A DNA stretch of 64,000 nucleotides from Mammaliicoccus sciuri (lineage in GTDB: Bacteria; Bacillota; Bacilli; Staphylococcales; Staphylococcaceae), in the NCBI RefSeq assembly GCF_025561425.1, contig NZ_CP094824.1, forward strand, positions 992,001 to 1,056,000. Reading direction: 5' to 3'. Below are positions 18,012 to 26,810 of the stretch, one piece after another; positions within the stretch are counted from its first letter, which is position 1, and every line of letters begins with the position of its first letter. The position numbers and the translations under genes were made by a program. Below the pieces are notes generated by a model that saw only the letters and a list, made by a program, of their open reading frames with translations, did not search any database and was not told the DNA's origin.

Positions 18012-18575
18012 ATGATTAGACCTGCTGTTAAAGAAGATGCGAAAAAATTAAGTGAGTTAATGTTTATGATTTGGCATGATATGGAGCTACCTTTAGTTGT
18101 TCAAAATGATAAGCAAACTGTTTTAAGATTACTTGAACAAGCGAGTGTTGATAGTGAATATAGAAACCATTATAAGCATAGTCAAGTATATGAAATTGAT
18201 GGAAAAGTAGCAGGCTTTCTTAATTGCTATAGTGGCAGTGATGAAAAACCACTTGAAGAAAATTGGCACAATATTGCATTTAAAGATTCATTTAAATTAG
18301 AAGGAACGCCGTTACCTGAACAAGAAGCGGATAATGGTGATTTATATATTGATTCAGTTGCGGTCTTTTCAGAATATAGAGGTAGAGGTATTGCCTCTAA
18401 ACTTATAGCAGATGCTTTTGTTCGAGCTAAAGAAAGAGGGTTTCAGCAAGTATCATTAAATTGTGAATTTGATAATGAAGGTGCAATGAAACTATATGAG
18501 AAGCTAGGATTCGAGCCTTCGTATGATCGAAAACTAAGCGGACATGACTATAAATATATGATTAAACATTTATAA
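18012..18575 (+). CDS. GNAT-family N-acetyltransferase
   Basis: A 187-residue protein with the GNAT fold. The acetyl-CoA-binding motif is DSVAVFSEYRGRGIASKLIADAF (about residues 115-137), followed by NCEFDNEGAMKLYEKLGFEPSYD. The substrate is unknown. I start at ATG 18012, 8 bases after AAAGGAG; the frame extends upstream without a ribosome site. It is a single gene, convergent with ogt. Confidence 0.85.
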   Translation: MIRPAVKEDAKKLSELMFMIWHDMELPLVVQNDKQTVLRLLEQASVDSEYRNHYKHSQVYEIDGKVAGFLNCYSGSDEKPLEENWHNIAFKDSFKLEGTPLPEQEADNGDLYIDSVAVFSEYRGRGIASKLIADAFVRAKERGFQQVSLNCEFDNEGAMKLYEKLGFEPSYDRKLSGHDYKYMIKHL

Positions 18576-18582
18576 TAAATTA

Positions 18583-18623
18583 AAAAGTAACATCGGTTGA
18601 TAATATTAGCCGATGTTACTTTT
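18583..18623. terminator. Bidirectional terminator between the GNAT gene and ogt
   Basis: A 14-bp perfect stem (18583-18596 with 18610-18623) flanked by A- and T-rich runs. It overlaps the last codons of ogt. Confidence 0.85.
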
Positions 18624-19124
18624 ATTTTTCTCAATATCAAGCAAGATTTCTTTACGCTCTACGCCACTAGAATAACCACCAATTGAACCATCAGCAGCTA
18701 TTACACGATGACAAGGAACAAGAATCGTAATAAAGTTCTTACCATTTGCATTAGCGACAGCACGAAAAGCAGTAGGTTTACCAATATTCTCAGCTAACTG
18801 CTTATAAGATATCGTCTCGCCAAATGGAATCTCACATAAAGCAGGCCACACTTTTTGTTGAAAAGGTGTACCAAAGTTAAAATATAGAGGTGTTGTAAAA
18901 GTAGAAAGATTACCTTCAAAATAAAGAGTTAATTCTTCCTCAAGTTTATCTAAAACATGGTTACTTTCATCATTAATTTCTGAATTAAGTTGTTTACGTA
19001 CAATTTGTAATTCATCTTCTAACGAAGGTTTATTCGTAAAATGTAACATTAACAAATATTCATTATTAGCAATTGCTAACATTTCACCAGCATTCGTTTG
19101 AATTAACTTTCGATATAAAGCCAT
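18606..19124 (-). CDS. ogt: Methylated-DNA--protein-cysteine methyltransferase
   Basis: A 172-residue suicide DNA-repair protein that removes alkyl groups from O6-alkylguanine. The active site is the ILVPCHRVIAADGSIGGYSSG block near residue 140, with Cys in PCHRV. The helix-turn-helix region (GETISYKQLAENIGKPTAFRAVANANGKN) precedes it. The ATG at 19124 is preferred because AGGAG is 8 bases upstream; GTG and ATG codons 6-9 bases further out lie too close to it. Confidence 0.93.
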   Translation of the reverse strand: MALYRKLIQTNAGEMLAIANNEYLLMLHFTNKPSLEDELQIVRKQLNSEINDESNHVLDKLEEELTLYFEGNLSTFTTPLYFNFGTPFQQKVWPALCEIPFGETISYKQLAENIGKPTAFRAVANANGKNFITILVPCHRVIAADGSIGGYSSGVERKEILLDIEKNKSNIG

Positions 19125-19224
19125 AATCATCACTCCTAAAGAGAGTTTAACATATATAAATTTGATTGACTTTAGATTACTATTAGAAGGCTTATATTTC
19201 CAAGTTGGTGTAGATAGTAAAAAT

Positions 19225-19260
19225 AAAGACTAAGATTATCTCAAATTAATCTTAGTCTTT
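19225..19260. terminator. Hairpin terminator downstream of the 58-residue membrane protein gene
   Basis: A 14-bp perfect stem (19225-19238 with 19247-19260) with an 8-base loop. On the minus strand it follows the small gene at 19267. Confidence 0.8.
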
Positions 19261-19266
19261 ATTGTA

Positions 19267-19443
19267 TTACTTCTTTTTATTAGCTTTTTTGCGGTCGCCA
19301 TTTCTACTTATAAATGCGGCTATTAAAAATAATATTGATGCAAATGTAAATTGAATGCCTGAGTTGCCGCTTATTTGAATGCCTATTCCAATAATTAAGC
19401 AGATTATAGCTATACCGACAAGAACTTTTGTAATTGTAGACAT
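19267..19443 (-). CDS. Small two-helix membrane protein (58 residues)
   Basis: Reading from ATG 19443, the protein begins MSTITKVLVGIAIICLIIG and has two hydrophobic segments (about 5-22 and 33-48). It ends in the basic tail RNGDRKKANKKK. A strong AAAGGAG ribosome site lies 8 bases upstream and a terminator follows. I do not recognise a family; similar short membrane proteins are common and uncharacterised in staphylococci. Confidence 0.75.
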   Translation of the reverse strand: MSTITKVLVGIAIICLIIGIGIQISGNSGIQFTFASILFLIAAFISRNGDRKKANKKK

Positions 19444-19607
19444 ATGATTTGCTCCTTTACATGATTTATTATATCAATTATTTCTTTGTTATCCAAAAAG
19501 GGATGATTTTCTAAAATTAAATGATGAAATTTAGTGAACACACTTTTAATTTTCATAATTCTCGTCTAGTATAGAAGTATCATAACAATGAAAGAGGATG
19601 ACTTTCT

Positions 19608-20891
19608 ATGAACCCACTAGCATTAGAATTAAATGAACAACTGAAAAAAGAATATCCTGTTGTATTAGATATGCTTTCCGATTTAGGTAAATCTATTTAT
19701 TATCCAAAGGGTATTTTATCACAATCTGGAGAAGCAAAAGGTACAAAGTATAATGCAACGATCGGTATGGCAACTACTGATGAAGGTATTATGTACACAG
19801 ATGCTTTATATAATCAATTTGGTGACCAAGATCCAAGTGATATATTCCCATATGCACCGCCACAAGGTGATGAACGTTTACGTACATTATGGCAACAGAA
19901 AATTTTAAAAGACAATCCTGATTTAAGTGCTGATGATATTTCTAAACCAGTTGTAACAAATGCATTAACACACGGTTTATCTTTAGCTGGAGATTTATTT
20001 GTAGATGGCCAAGATACAATTTTATTACCAGAACATAACTGGGGTAACTATAAATTAGCTTTTGGTGTAAGACATAGTGCGAACATTGAAACTTACAAAG
20101 CTTTTGAAGAAGATGGTAGTTACACTTTAGAATATTTCAAACATGCTTTAGAACAATATAATAAAGAAAAAGTTATTCTCGTGTTAAACTTCCCTAATAA
20201 TCCAACTGGTTATACACCAGTAGTTGAAGAAGTTAAAGAAATGGTTGAAGCTATTAAACAATTAGCTGATAAAGGTACGCAAGTCATTACATTAGTGGAT
20301 GATGCTTATTATGGATTGTTCTTTGAAGATGTTTATAAACAATCTGTATTTACAGCATTAACAGCGTTAAATCATGAAAATATTATGCCGGTTAAAATTG
20401 ATGGCGCAACTAAAGAATACTTCTCTTGGGGCTTCCGTGTTGGTTTCTTAACATTTGGTAGTCAAAATGATGTTGTTAAAGATGTGTTAGTAGCTAAATT
20501 AAAAGGTTTAATTAGAAGTAACTTATCAAGTTGTTCTTTACCTAGCCAAACTGCAATTATTCATGCAATGGAAGATCCTTCTTTCCAAGATCAAGTTGAT
20601 CATAACGTGAATATTCTAAAAGAAAGATATGAAGTAACGAAAGAAGTTGCTTATCGTGATGAATTTAAATCATTATGGACGCCATATGCATTTAATTCAG
20701 GTTACTTTATGGCACTTAAAGTGTTAGGTGTAGACCCTGAGCAATTGAGATTATATTTAATTGATAAGTATAGTATCGGTATTATTGCTTTAAATAAAAC
20801 TGATATTCGTATTGCATTTAGCTGTATTGAAAAATCTGATATAGAACATGTATTTGAATCTATCGCTAAAGCAATCAATGACTTAAAATAA
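19608..20891 (+). CDS. Class I/II PLP-dependent aminotransferase
   Basis: A 427-residue fold-type I aminotransferase. Visible landmarks are LNFPNNPTGYTP (substrate/PLP Asn), TLVDDAYYGLF (Asp and Tyr that hold PLP) and VKIDGATKEYFSWGFRVGF with the Schiff-base Lys. The C-terminal IRIAFSCIEKSDI would hold the carboxylate-binding Arg. The substrate cannot be read from the sequence; aromatic or branched-chain amino acids are typical. AAAGAGGATGA precedes the ATG. Single-gene unit with a strong terminator. Confidence 0.85.
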   Translation: MNPLALELNEQLKKEYPVVLDMLSDLGKSIYYPKGILSQSGEAKGTKYNATIGMATTDEGIMYTDALYNQFGDQDPSDIFPYAPPQGDERLRTLWQQKILKDNPDLSADDISKPVVTNALTHGLSLAGDLFVDGQDTILLPEHNWGNYKLAFGVRHSANIETYKAFEEDGSYTLEYFKHALEQYNKEKVILVLNFPNNPTGYTPVVEEVKEMVEAIKQLADKGTQVITLVDDAYYGLFFEDVYKQSVFTALTALNHENIMPVKIDGATKEYFSWGFRVGFLTFGSQNDVVKDVLVAKLKGLIRSNLSSCSLPSQTAIIHAMEDPSFQDQVDHNVNILKERYEVTKEVAYRDEFKSLWTPYAFNSGYFMALKVLGVDPEQLRLYLIDKYSIGIIALNKTDIRIAFSCIEKSDIEHVFESIAKAINDLK

Positions 20892-20901
20892 TAAAATTAA
20901 T

Positions 20902-20943
20902 CAGAGTGTGTATATACAATACGTATACACACTCTGTTTTTTT
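20902..20943 (+). terminator. Terminator after the aminotransferase gene
   Basis: A 13-bp perfect stem (20902-20914 with 20924-20936) followed by TTTTTTT. Confidence 0.9.
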
Positions 20944-20985
20944 ATGTCTAAAAACGTTGATTTATAAGCTTTTTACTAAATGAGT

Positions 20986-21023
20986 TTGACAATTATGTGT
21001 ATAGTGTGTATATTGTTTATATA
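20986..21023 (+). promoter_or_regulatory. pmt operon promoter with operator-like inverted repeat
   Basis: TTGACA (20986-20991), a 17-bp spacer and TATATT (21009-21014) form a near-ideal sigmaA promoter. Overlapping the -10 box, GTATAT and ATATAC make an inverted repeat (about 21007-21023), a likely PmtR operator. YtrA-type regulators bind such TATA-rich palindromes. Confidence 0.7.
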
Positions 21024-21047
21024 CAGTTAGAGAGAGGGAGGTTAAAC

Positions 21048-21425
21048 ATGAAGATTCTACTTCAAAATAATAGTAATCAACCAATTTATGAACAAATTAA
21101 AGAACAAATCAAAGCACAAATATTACAAGGTAAAGTAGAACGGGGTGCTTCATTACCTTCTATGAGAGAGTTAGCAAGTGATTTAGGTGTCAGTTTAATA
21201 ACAACTAAACGTGCATATGTTGATTTAGAACAAGAGCAATTTGTCACGACGATAAGAGGGAAAGGTACTTTTGTAAAATCACAAGATCCCTCAATCATGA
21301 AAGAAAAACAATTTATTGTCATAGAGGATTTAGCAAGAGATTTAACTAAACAAGCAAAGTTAATCGGAATGGATGTTAAAGAACTCAATGAAATCGTTAA
21401 TTTGATTTATGAGGAAGGTGAATAA
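21048..21425 (+). CDS. pmtR: GntR/YtrA-family repressor, PmtR-like
   Basis: A 125-residue regulator. The winged helix reads QPIYEQIKEQIKAQILQGKVERGASLPSMRELASDLGVSLITTKRAYVDLE in overview, followed by a short YtrA-type effector domain. The start at 21048 follows GGGAGG by 7 bases; the upstream extension is untranslated leader. It heads an operon of two ATPases and three permeases whose gene sizes match S. aureus pmtRABCD. There PmtR is released from DNA by phenol-soluble modulins and derepresses the exporter. Confidence 0.8.
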   Translation: MKILLQNNSNQPIYEQIKEQIKAQILQGKVERGASLPSMRELASDLGVSLITTKRAYVDLEQEQFVTTIRGKGTFVKSQDPSIMKEKQFIVIEDLARDLTKQAKLIGMDVKELNEIVNLIYEEGE

Positions 21426-21426
21426 A

Positions 21427-22302
21427 ATGGATAATGCGATAGAGGTTAAAAATTTAAATTTTAATCATAAAAATCTTAAATTATCAGATGTTAACTTTGA
21501 AGTACGTAAAGGTTATGTAACGGGATTTATTGGTGCGAATGGTGCAGGTAAAACAACGATTATACGTATTATTATGGGTCTACTTAAAGAACAAAGTGGA
21601 GATTTAAAAATACTTGGAGAATATTTAAGTGAAAACCCAGTTGATATTAAAAATAAAATCGGCTTTGTCTATTCTGAATTATATATGTATGAAAAATGGA
21701 ATATTAAAACAATCGAGAAAGTCATCAGTAAATATTATAAACAATGGGATCACGATATATTTGAAGGTTATATTAAAGAATTCAAATTACCTTATAAACA
21801 AAAGATTAAGCAATTTTCAACAGGTATGAAAATGAAATTGTCATTAGCAATCGCATTAAGTCACCATGCTGAACTTTACATTCTAGATGAACCAACTGCA
21901 GGGCTTGATCCAGTCGTACGTAATGAAGTGCTTGAAATTTTACAAAGAGAATTAATAGATGAAGAAAAAACAATCTTTTTCTCTACACATATTATTTCAG
22001 ATTTAGAGAAAATTGCTGATTATATCGTTTATTTAAAAAATGGATCCATTGTAATTAATGAAAGTGTAGAAGATTTAACAGATGGTTATCGAATTATTAA
22101 AGGAGACCAATCTATACTTGATGATGAATTAAGAGCGTTATTAATCAGTGTGAAAGAAACGAATACAGGTTTCTCAGGATTAACAAGACAAAGTTCAGTA
22201 TTTGTTGAGTTATTTGGAAATGAAGTAGTCGTTGAAACACCATCAATAGAGGATATCATGGTAAGAATTGAGAAAAATCAATTCGATAAGGAAGTGGTAT
22301 AA
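21427..22302 (+). CDS. pmtA: ABC transporter ATPase, PmtA-like
   Basis: A 291-residue ATPase. Walker A is GANGAGKTTI (about residue 38), the signature FSTGMKMKLSLAIAL, Walker B LYILDEPTAGLDP and the H-loop STHIISDLE. The start is the ATG at 21427 (MDNAIEVKNL), preceded by GAGGAAGGTGA inside the end of pmtR, so translation is coupled. It would energise export of phenol-soluble-modulin-type peptides together with the downstream permeases. The name rests on operon layout and lengths. Confidence 0.78.
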   Translation: MDNAIEVKNLNFNHKNLKLSDVNFEVRKGYVTGFIGANGAGKTTIIRIIMGLLKEQSGDLKILGEYLSENPVDIKNKIGFVYSELYMYEKWNIKTIEKVISKYYKQWDHDIFEGYIKEFKLPYKQKIKQFSTGMKMKLSLAIALSHHAELYILDEPTAGLDPVVRNEVLEILQRELIDEEKTIFFSTHIISDLEKIADYIVYLKNGSIVINESVEDLTDGYRIIKGDQSILDDELRALLISVKETNTGFSGLTRQSSVFVELFGNEVVVETPSIEDIMVRIEKNQFDKEVV

Positions 22303-22959
22303 ATGAAAGCTGTTTTCTACCGGAACTTTCAATATGAGAAAGGGTATTACTTACTTTATTTAATCTGTTTCGGATTAGTATTGTTAACGAAATTTACTTT
22401 ATCTTATCAAAGTATAGAATTCAAGAATGTAGTAGAGGTATATTTTGTCGCAGTCGTTTCAATTCATAGTATTAATCACGCGATATTTTTAAATAAACAA
22501 AGCAGTCAAATCTTTTATATGAGTTTACCGATTTCTAAAGTTGATATTGTAAAAGGGCATTATTTATATAACTTATTAGTAACAGGTATTTCATTTATGA
22601 TGATAATGGTCATAGCATTCGTGAAACAAGACACAATATTTTTACAAGCTGGGTTATTTATTGTAGCAACGAACTTATTTACGTTAAGCATCGTTTATCC
22701 AACATTTGCACATTTAAATATTAATCAGTTCGGTGCTTGGATATTAGTTGCTATGTATGGCATATTCACAATGTTTTACTTTGGGATATATTCGAATCGA
22801 CATTATCCATTTGCTGAAGTTTTAGATTGGAAAATATTTTTATACTATACACCAGCTATCATATTGGTAATCGTTGCGATTATATGGTCGATTCAGTTTA
22901 GTAGAGCTATCAAACAAGCGAAACAAGATCAAATTACGGTTTATGGAGGTATAAAATGA
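22303..22959 (+). CDS. pmtB: ABC transporter permease, PmtB-like (first copy)
   Basis: A 218-residue protein with about six transmembrane helices of the ABC-2 type. Its start codon follows the pmtA stop directly. The N-terminus MKAVFYRN and the motif FYMSLPISKVDIVKGHYLYN are shared with the next gene (MKAILYRN; FLSLPVKQSTVINAHYLTG). The two permeases are therefore paralogues, although the remaining sequence is widely diverged. S. aureus has one gene at this position. Confidence 0.72.
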   Translation: MKAVFYRNFQYEKGYYLLYLICFGLVLLTKFTLSYQSIEFKNVVEVYFVAVVSIHSINHAIFLNKQSSQIFYMSLPISKVDIVKGHYLYNLLVTGISFMMIMVIAFVKQDTIFLQAGLFIVATNLFTLSIVYPTFAHLNINQFGAWILVAMYGIFTMFYFGIYSNRHYPFAEVLDWKIFLYYTPAIILVIVAIIWSIQFSRAIKQAKQDQITVYGGIK

Positions 22960-23621
22960 AGGCAATCTTATATAGAAACTTAATTTTATCAAAATCATAC
23001 CTATATTTAATGTTGGCTACAGCATTGTTACTACCATTAATAGTCGTAATACCTCTTAATGGATTTATTAGAATAGGTTTATTAGGAATAATCGTTGTTA
23101 TGATCCATATTGTGTTCTTAGTACCAATGTATTTTCTATTTAATAGAATCAATAAAAATCATTCTGAATATACATTTTTAAGTCTACCTGTTAAGCAATC
23201 AACAGTGATTAATGCTCATTATTTAACAGGATTAATATTTATTTTATTCACACAATTACTACTTGGTTTATGTACGATAGTAGCTTTATTAATACAAGAA
23301 CCAGGCATGGAAATTTCATATGATCTTTCAGGAACGTGTTTGAGTATTGCAGGGAATTTGTTGACGATTAGTTTAATCTTGCCATTTGCAGAGTATAAAA
23401 GATTAATCAAAATTCCTATTATTTTTTGGATGATAATAGTCGGAGTGATTGTACCAAACTCAATACAGTTTATAGATTCCGTGCTTAAATTCTTTTCAAT
23501 ACAATCGCATATATTTAAGACACACGATATGTCAATATTCTTAGGCTGTTCCATCATTCTATTTATCGTGAGTTATATCATTTCAATCAATAAAGCACGA
23601 AAGCATGCAATTACAATTTAA
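22956..23621 (+). CDS. ABC transporter permease, PmtB-like (second copy)
   Basis: A 221-residue ABC-2 type permease with about six helices, overlapping the previous gene by four bases (ATGA). It shares the MKA-YRN start and the SLP-K-V--HY motif with its neighbour, pointing to an old tandem duplication. Either could be the true PmtB; the pair may form a heterodimer with each other or with PmtD. Confidence 0.7.
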   Translation: MKAILYRNLILSKSYLYLMLATALLLPLIVVIPLNGFIRIGLLGIIVVMIHIVFLVPMYFLFNRINKNHSEYTFLSLPVKQSTVINAHYLTGLIFILFTQLLLGLCTIVALLIQEPGMEISYDLSGTCLSIAGNLLTISLILPFAEYKRLIKIPIIFWMIIVGVIVPNSIQFIDSVLKFFSIQSHIFKTHDMSIFLGCSIILFIVSYIISINKARKHAITI

Positions 23622-23638
23622 AGGAGAGGTGAATAATC

Positions 23639-24511
23639 GTGAAATTAAATAATATACAAAAGTATTACGGTAAGCAACATATCCTCAAGAATATTGACTT
23701 TGATTTTGAGGATAGCCAAATTGTCGGATTGATCGGTAAAAATGGCGTAGGTAAAACTACATTAATGAAAATTATGAACCAGAATATTATGAAGTATGAT
23801 GGGAATTTCAACAAAGAAAATAGTGACAAAGTGGGTTATTTAATAGAAAATCCTAAATTATATTTAAATAAAACAGGCTATTATAATTTAAACTTCTTTA
23901 GAAAGGTATTAGGGACTAATGTAGATGATGATTATATCAATATGTTAATCGAGTCATTTGGCATTAAGCCTTATATCGATAAAAAAGTAAAAAAATATTC
24001 AATGGGTATGAAGCAGAAGTTATCTATTGCGGTGGCACTTATGAATAAACCACAATATTTGATTTTAGATGAACCGACAAATGGAATGGATCCAGACGGT
24101 TCAATTGATGTCTTAAAAACATTAGAAAAAGTAAGTGAAGATTTAAATATTAAAGTACTCATTTCAAGTCATAAGTTAGAAGATATTGAATTGATATGTG
24201 ATAGAACAGTATTTATGAAAGATGGTGCGATCGTTGAAGATTATGATATGAAAGCTCAATCTAAAGACGTTACCAAATTTATCTTTGACCGTTCAAATTA
24301 TAATGAAGCACTTAATCTTCTTACGATGAATTACAAAGTAGTAACAAGTAATAAACAAGAATCGATTATTTCAGTAGAAGCACTAGAGGATTATCAAGAA
24401 GTGTTAAAAACGTTAAGCGTTAAAAATATTTATCCTAAGTTTATTCAAAATAATAAAACGACTTTAAGAGATCAATACTTTAATATTAACAAAGGAGTTG
24501 AAGTATCATGA
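23639..24511 (+). CDS. pmtC: ABC transporter ATPase, PmtC-like
   Basis: A 290-residue ATPase, the same length as S. aureus PmtC. Walker A GKNGVGKTTLMK, signature YSMGMKQKLSIAVAL, Walker B YLILDEPTNGMDP and H-loop SSHKLEDIE are all intact. It starts with GTG at 23639 after AAAGGAGAGGTG. It overlaps pmtD by 4 bases, so the two are translationally coupled and probably form one transporter. Confidence 0.8.
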   Translation: MKLNNIQKYYGKQHILKNIDFDFEDSQIVGLIGKNGVGKTTLMKIMNQNIMKYDGNFNKENSDKVGYLIENPKLYLNKTGYYNLNFFRKVLGTNVDDDYINMLIESFGIKPYIDKKVKKYSMGMKQKLSIAVALMNKPQYLILDEPTNGMDPDGSIDVLKTLEKVSEDLNIKVLISSHKLEDIELICDRTVFMKDGAIVEDYDMKAQSKDVTKFIFDRSNYNEALNLLTMNYKVVTSNKQESIISVEALEDYQEVLKTLSVKNIYPKFIQNNKTTLRDQYFNINKGVEVS

Positions 24512-25236
24512 ATATCGCTCAACATGTAAAATATGATTTAACGAGAATATTTAAAAGTCCATTAGGCTATTTAGGATTTCTCATTTCATTGTTTCCAGGA
24601 ATAGCCATCATGATTTCTGTTAAAACTTTAGATGGACCATTTGATGCACAAGTTGTATTGGCTATGTTCTTCGTATTTGGTGGACTTGTATTATTAATGT
24701 TCTCTATAAGAACGATAGTACGTGATATGCAGTATGGTACGATTCAGTTGTTCTTAAATTCTAAAACAAATAGAGTGAAGTATTTATACGGCAAGTTACT
24801 ATCTATTATCGGCATTGTTATTATATTTACGATTTTAGGTACGTTATTTACATTATTAGCATCAACTATAATTGATGCAGGCGAATTAAGTGTATCTGAC
24901 TATTTCAAAATGTTTGGTGAATTTCTACTTATCATGCTATTTTACGGAACATTATTAAATATCCTTAATTTATTAACTGGTAAATCAGCAGTTATTTATA
25001 CTACTGCCATCATATTAATATTATTTTTACCTAACATCTTTGATGCATTGATTTTTATTCCTGAAATAGGGGAAGATTTATCAAAAATGATGAAATACAA
25101 TCCTTTAGACTTTTTACCTAAAATATTGAATCAAGGTTTACTAAAAATGAAAGTAGCACAAATATGGATATCTGTAGTATGTATTGCTATATTCACAGGT
25201 ATCAATCATTACATGATAAGAAATAAGAATATTTAA
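24508..25236 (+). CDS. pmtD: ABC transporter permease, PmtD-like
   Basis: A 242-residue ABC-2 type permease with six helices. The N-terminus QHVKYDLTRIFKSPLGYLGFLISLFPG and the loop IRTIVRDMQYGTIQLFLNSKTNRVKYLYGKLL are typical of peptide-exporting ABC-2 permeases. Last gene of the operon, ending at a hairpin terminator. The length equals that of S. aureus PmtD. Confidence 0.78.
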   Translation: MNIAQHVKYDLTRIFKSPLGYLGFLISLFPGIAIMISVKTLDGPFDAQVVLAMFFVFGGLVLLMFSIRTIVRDMQYGTIQLFLNSKTNRVKYLYGKLLSIIGIVIIFTILGTLFTLLASTIIDAGELSVSDYFKMFGEFLLIMLFYGTLLNILNLLTGKSAVIYTTAIILILFLPNIFDALIFIPEIGEDLSKMMKYNPLDFLPKILNQGLLKMKVAQIWISVVCIAIFTGINHYMIRNKNI

Positions 25237-25242
25237 TGGTTT

Positions 25243-25297
25243 ATCCCTCATTTCTATGTTAAATTTAACTTATTAGACATAAGAATGAGGGATATTT
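25243..25297 (+). terminator. pmt operon terminator that covers the next gene's ribosome site
   Basis: ATCCCTCATT (25243-25252) pairs with AATGAGGGAT (25284-25293), extended by TATGT/ACATA, and is followed by ATTTTT. The GAGGG in the 3' arm is also the only ribosome site for the next reading frame, which begins TTG at 25298. Confidence 0.7.
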
Positions 25298-25501
25298 TTG
25301 GGTAAAAAATTTATTAAACATTATATCATTATTGGTATAATATGTATTGTTGCAAGTTTCTTTTTTCACGGTACACCTAGCTCATTAATGCTCGGAGCTG
25401 GACTAGGATTTTTCCTAACAGCCGTATTAGCAAAGTTTGAAAAAGAAGATAAAGTTGATGAACATCCAGATAAATTAAAAGATAAAAACGAAAAAAAGTA
25501 G
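25298..25501 (+). CDS. Small membrane protein with basic/acidic tail (67 residues)
   Basis: Starts with TTG 25298 and has two hydrophobic segments (about 7-24 and 29-45: HYIIIGIICIVASFFFHG and LMLGAGLGFFLTAVLA). A charged cytoplasmic tail ends in KLKDKNEKK. No family recognised. It is separated from pmtD by 61 bp and its ribosome site is buried in the preceding terminator stem, so it is translated either only from read-through RNA or poorly. A perfect hairpin terminator follows. Confidence 0.65.
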   Translation: MGKKFIKHYIIIGIICIVASFFFHGTPSSLMLGAGLGFFLTAVLAKFEKEDKVDEHPDKLKDKNEKK

Positions 25502-25531
25502 CTACTACATCTTGTGGTAGTTACTTTTTAT
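25494..25531 (+). terminator. Terminator after the 67-residue gene
   Basis: AAAAGTA and CTAC pair with GTAG and TACTTTT around a 9-10 base loop, with one bulge per arm; the T run is part of the 3' arm. Confidence 0.7.
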
Positions 25532-25551
25532 GAAATTGAGGGGGTGAATCT

Positions 25552-26742
25552 ATGTTACGTAGTTTACTATTTAAAAAGCTGGAACAAAAAGAGCAAGATA
25601 TGATTAAGCATTATCAATATTTACATCAATATCCTGAACCGTCATTTAATGAAGTGAAGACATCACAATATATAGAAGCATTTTATGAAAATAAAGACGT
25701 CGTTATACATAATCGCATTGGTGGTAATTACGGACTGATTGTAGAGATTGAAGGCAGTTTACCGGGAAGAACAATTGCATTACGAGCAGACTTTGATGCT
25801 TTAAATATTACTGAAGATACGGGTTTACCATTTAGTTCTAAAAATAAAGGATGGATGCATGCTTGTGGGCATGATGCACATACTGCATATTTGTTAATAC
25901 TTGCAGAATGTTTGATTGAACTTAAACCGCATTTACCAGGTAAGATTATAATTATCCATCAACATGCAGAAGAGTTAGCACCAGGTGGCGCAATTGACAT
26001 GATGCAGTCAGGTTATTTAAATGGTGTGGATGAAATCTATGGTATTCATTTATTCCCTGATTATACACCTGATGTTATTTCATATAGGAAAGGTCCTACA
26101 ATGGGTGGTCGATCATTATTTCATCTTAAAGTTAAAGGAAAAGGTGGACATGGATCAAGTCCACACCTTGCGAATGATGCGATAATGGCAGCAAGTACTT
26201 TCATTACGAATGTTCAAACCGTTGTATCGAGAAGACTAAATCCATTTGATATGGGTGTTGTAACGATTAGTTCATTTAATGGTCTAGGTTCATTAAATGT
26301 TATCCAAGATAGTGTTGAATTAGCTGGTGATGTAAGATATATGGAAAGCCGTATAGGTCATCAAATCCATGATGAAATCGAACAGTTAATTAAAGGATTA
26401 GAAGATACTTTTAATATTCAATGTGAGTTTAAATATGAATTAGATTGTATTCCACTAGTCAATCACTATAAACAAACAGATTATTTAATAGATATTTTGG
26501 CAACGAGTCAAGGTGATTATTTTGAATCATTAAAAGAACATGAACAATTAACGAGTTCTGAAGACTTTGCGATATATCTTGAAAAAATACCAGGTACATT
26601 TTTCTTTGTCGGATGTAAACCTTATGGAATTGATAAAGCCCACTTTAACCATAGTCCGAAATTTGTCGTAAATGAAGATGCTTTATTAACGGCGAGTAAA
26701 GCATTAGGGGAAGTTGTACTAAACCGATTATCAATAGAATAA
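25552..26742 (+). CDS. M20-family amidohydrolase/peptidase
   Basis: A 396-residue M20D metallohydrolase. Metal and catalytic positions are visible: WMHACGHDAHTAYL (Cys/His/Asp), IHQHAEELAPGGAIDMM (Glu pair), YGIHL and, at the C-terminus, AHFNHSPKFVV. The central dimerisation domain contains GKGGHGSSPHLANDAI. Such enzymes cleave N-acyl amino acids or small conjugates (hippurate, IAA-amino acid, N-acetyl-diaminopimelate); the substrate is not decidable here. Ribosome site GAGGGGGTG; single-gene unit with its own terminator. Confidence 0.87.
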   Translation: MLRSLLFKKLEQKEQDMIKHYQYLHQYPEPSFNEVKTSQYIEAFYENKDVVIHNRIGGNYGLIVEIEGSLPGRTIALRADFDALNITEDTGLPFSSKNKGWMHACGHDAHTAYLLILAECLIELKPHLPGKIIIIHQHAEELAPGGAIDMMQSGYLNGVDEIYGIHLFPDYTPDVISYRKGPTMGGRSLFHLKVKGKGGHGSSPHLANDAIMAASTFITNVQTVVSRRLNPFDMGVVTISSFNGLGSLNVIQDSVELAGDVRYMESRIGHQIHDEIEQLIKGLEDTFNIQCEFKYELDCIPLVNHYKQTDYLIDILATSQGDYFESLKEHEQLTSSEDFAIYLEKIPGTFFFVGCKPYGIDKAHFNHSPKFVVNEDALLTASKALGEVVLNRLSIE

Positions 26743-26754
26743 CGCTATATTTAT

Positions 26755-26797
26755 AAGAGTTTGGGATACAAAAATATCCTGAACTCTTTTTTTGTAT
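26755..26797 (+). terminator. Terminator after the M20 gene
   Basis: AAGAGTT plus GGGATA pair with TATCC plus AACTCTT, followed by TTTTTTT. Confidence 0.85.
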
Positions 26798-26810
26798 TTT
26801 AAAAAATAAG

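Noticed and set aside
21023-21031. ACAGTTAGA in the pmtR leader as an AgrA box
   Set aside because: Single box downstream of the -10, with no partner 21 bp away; probably chance.
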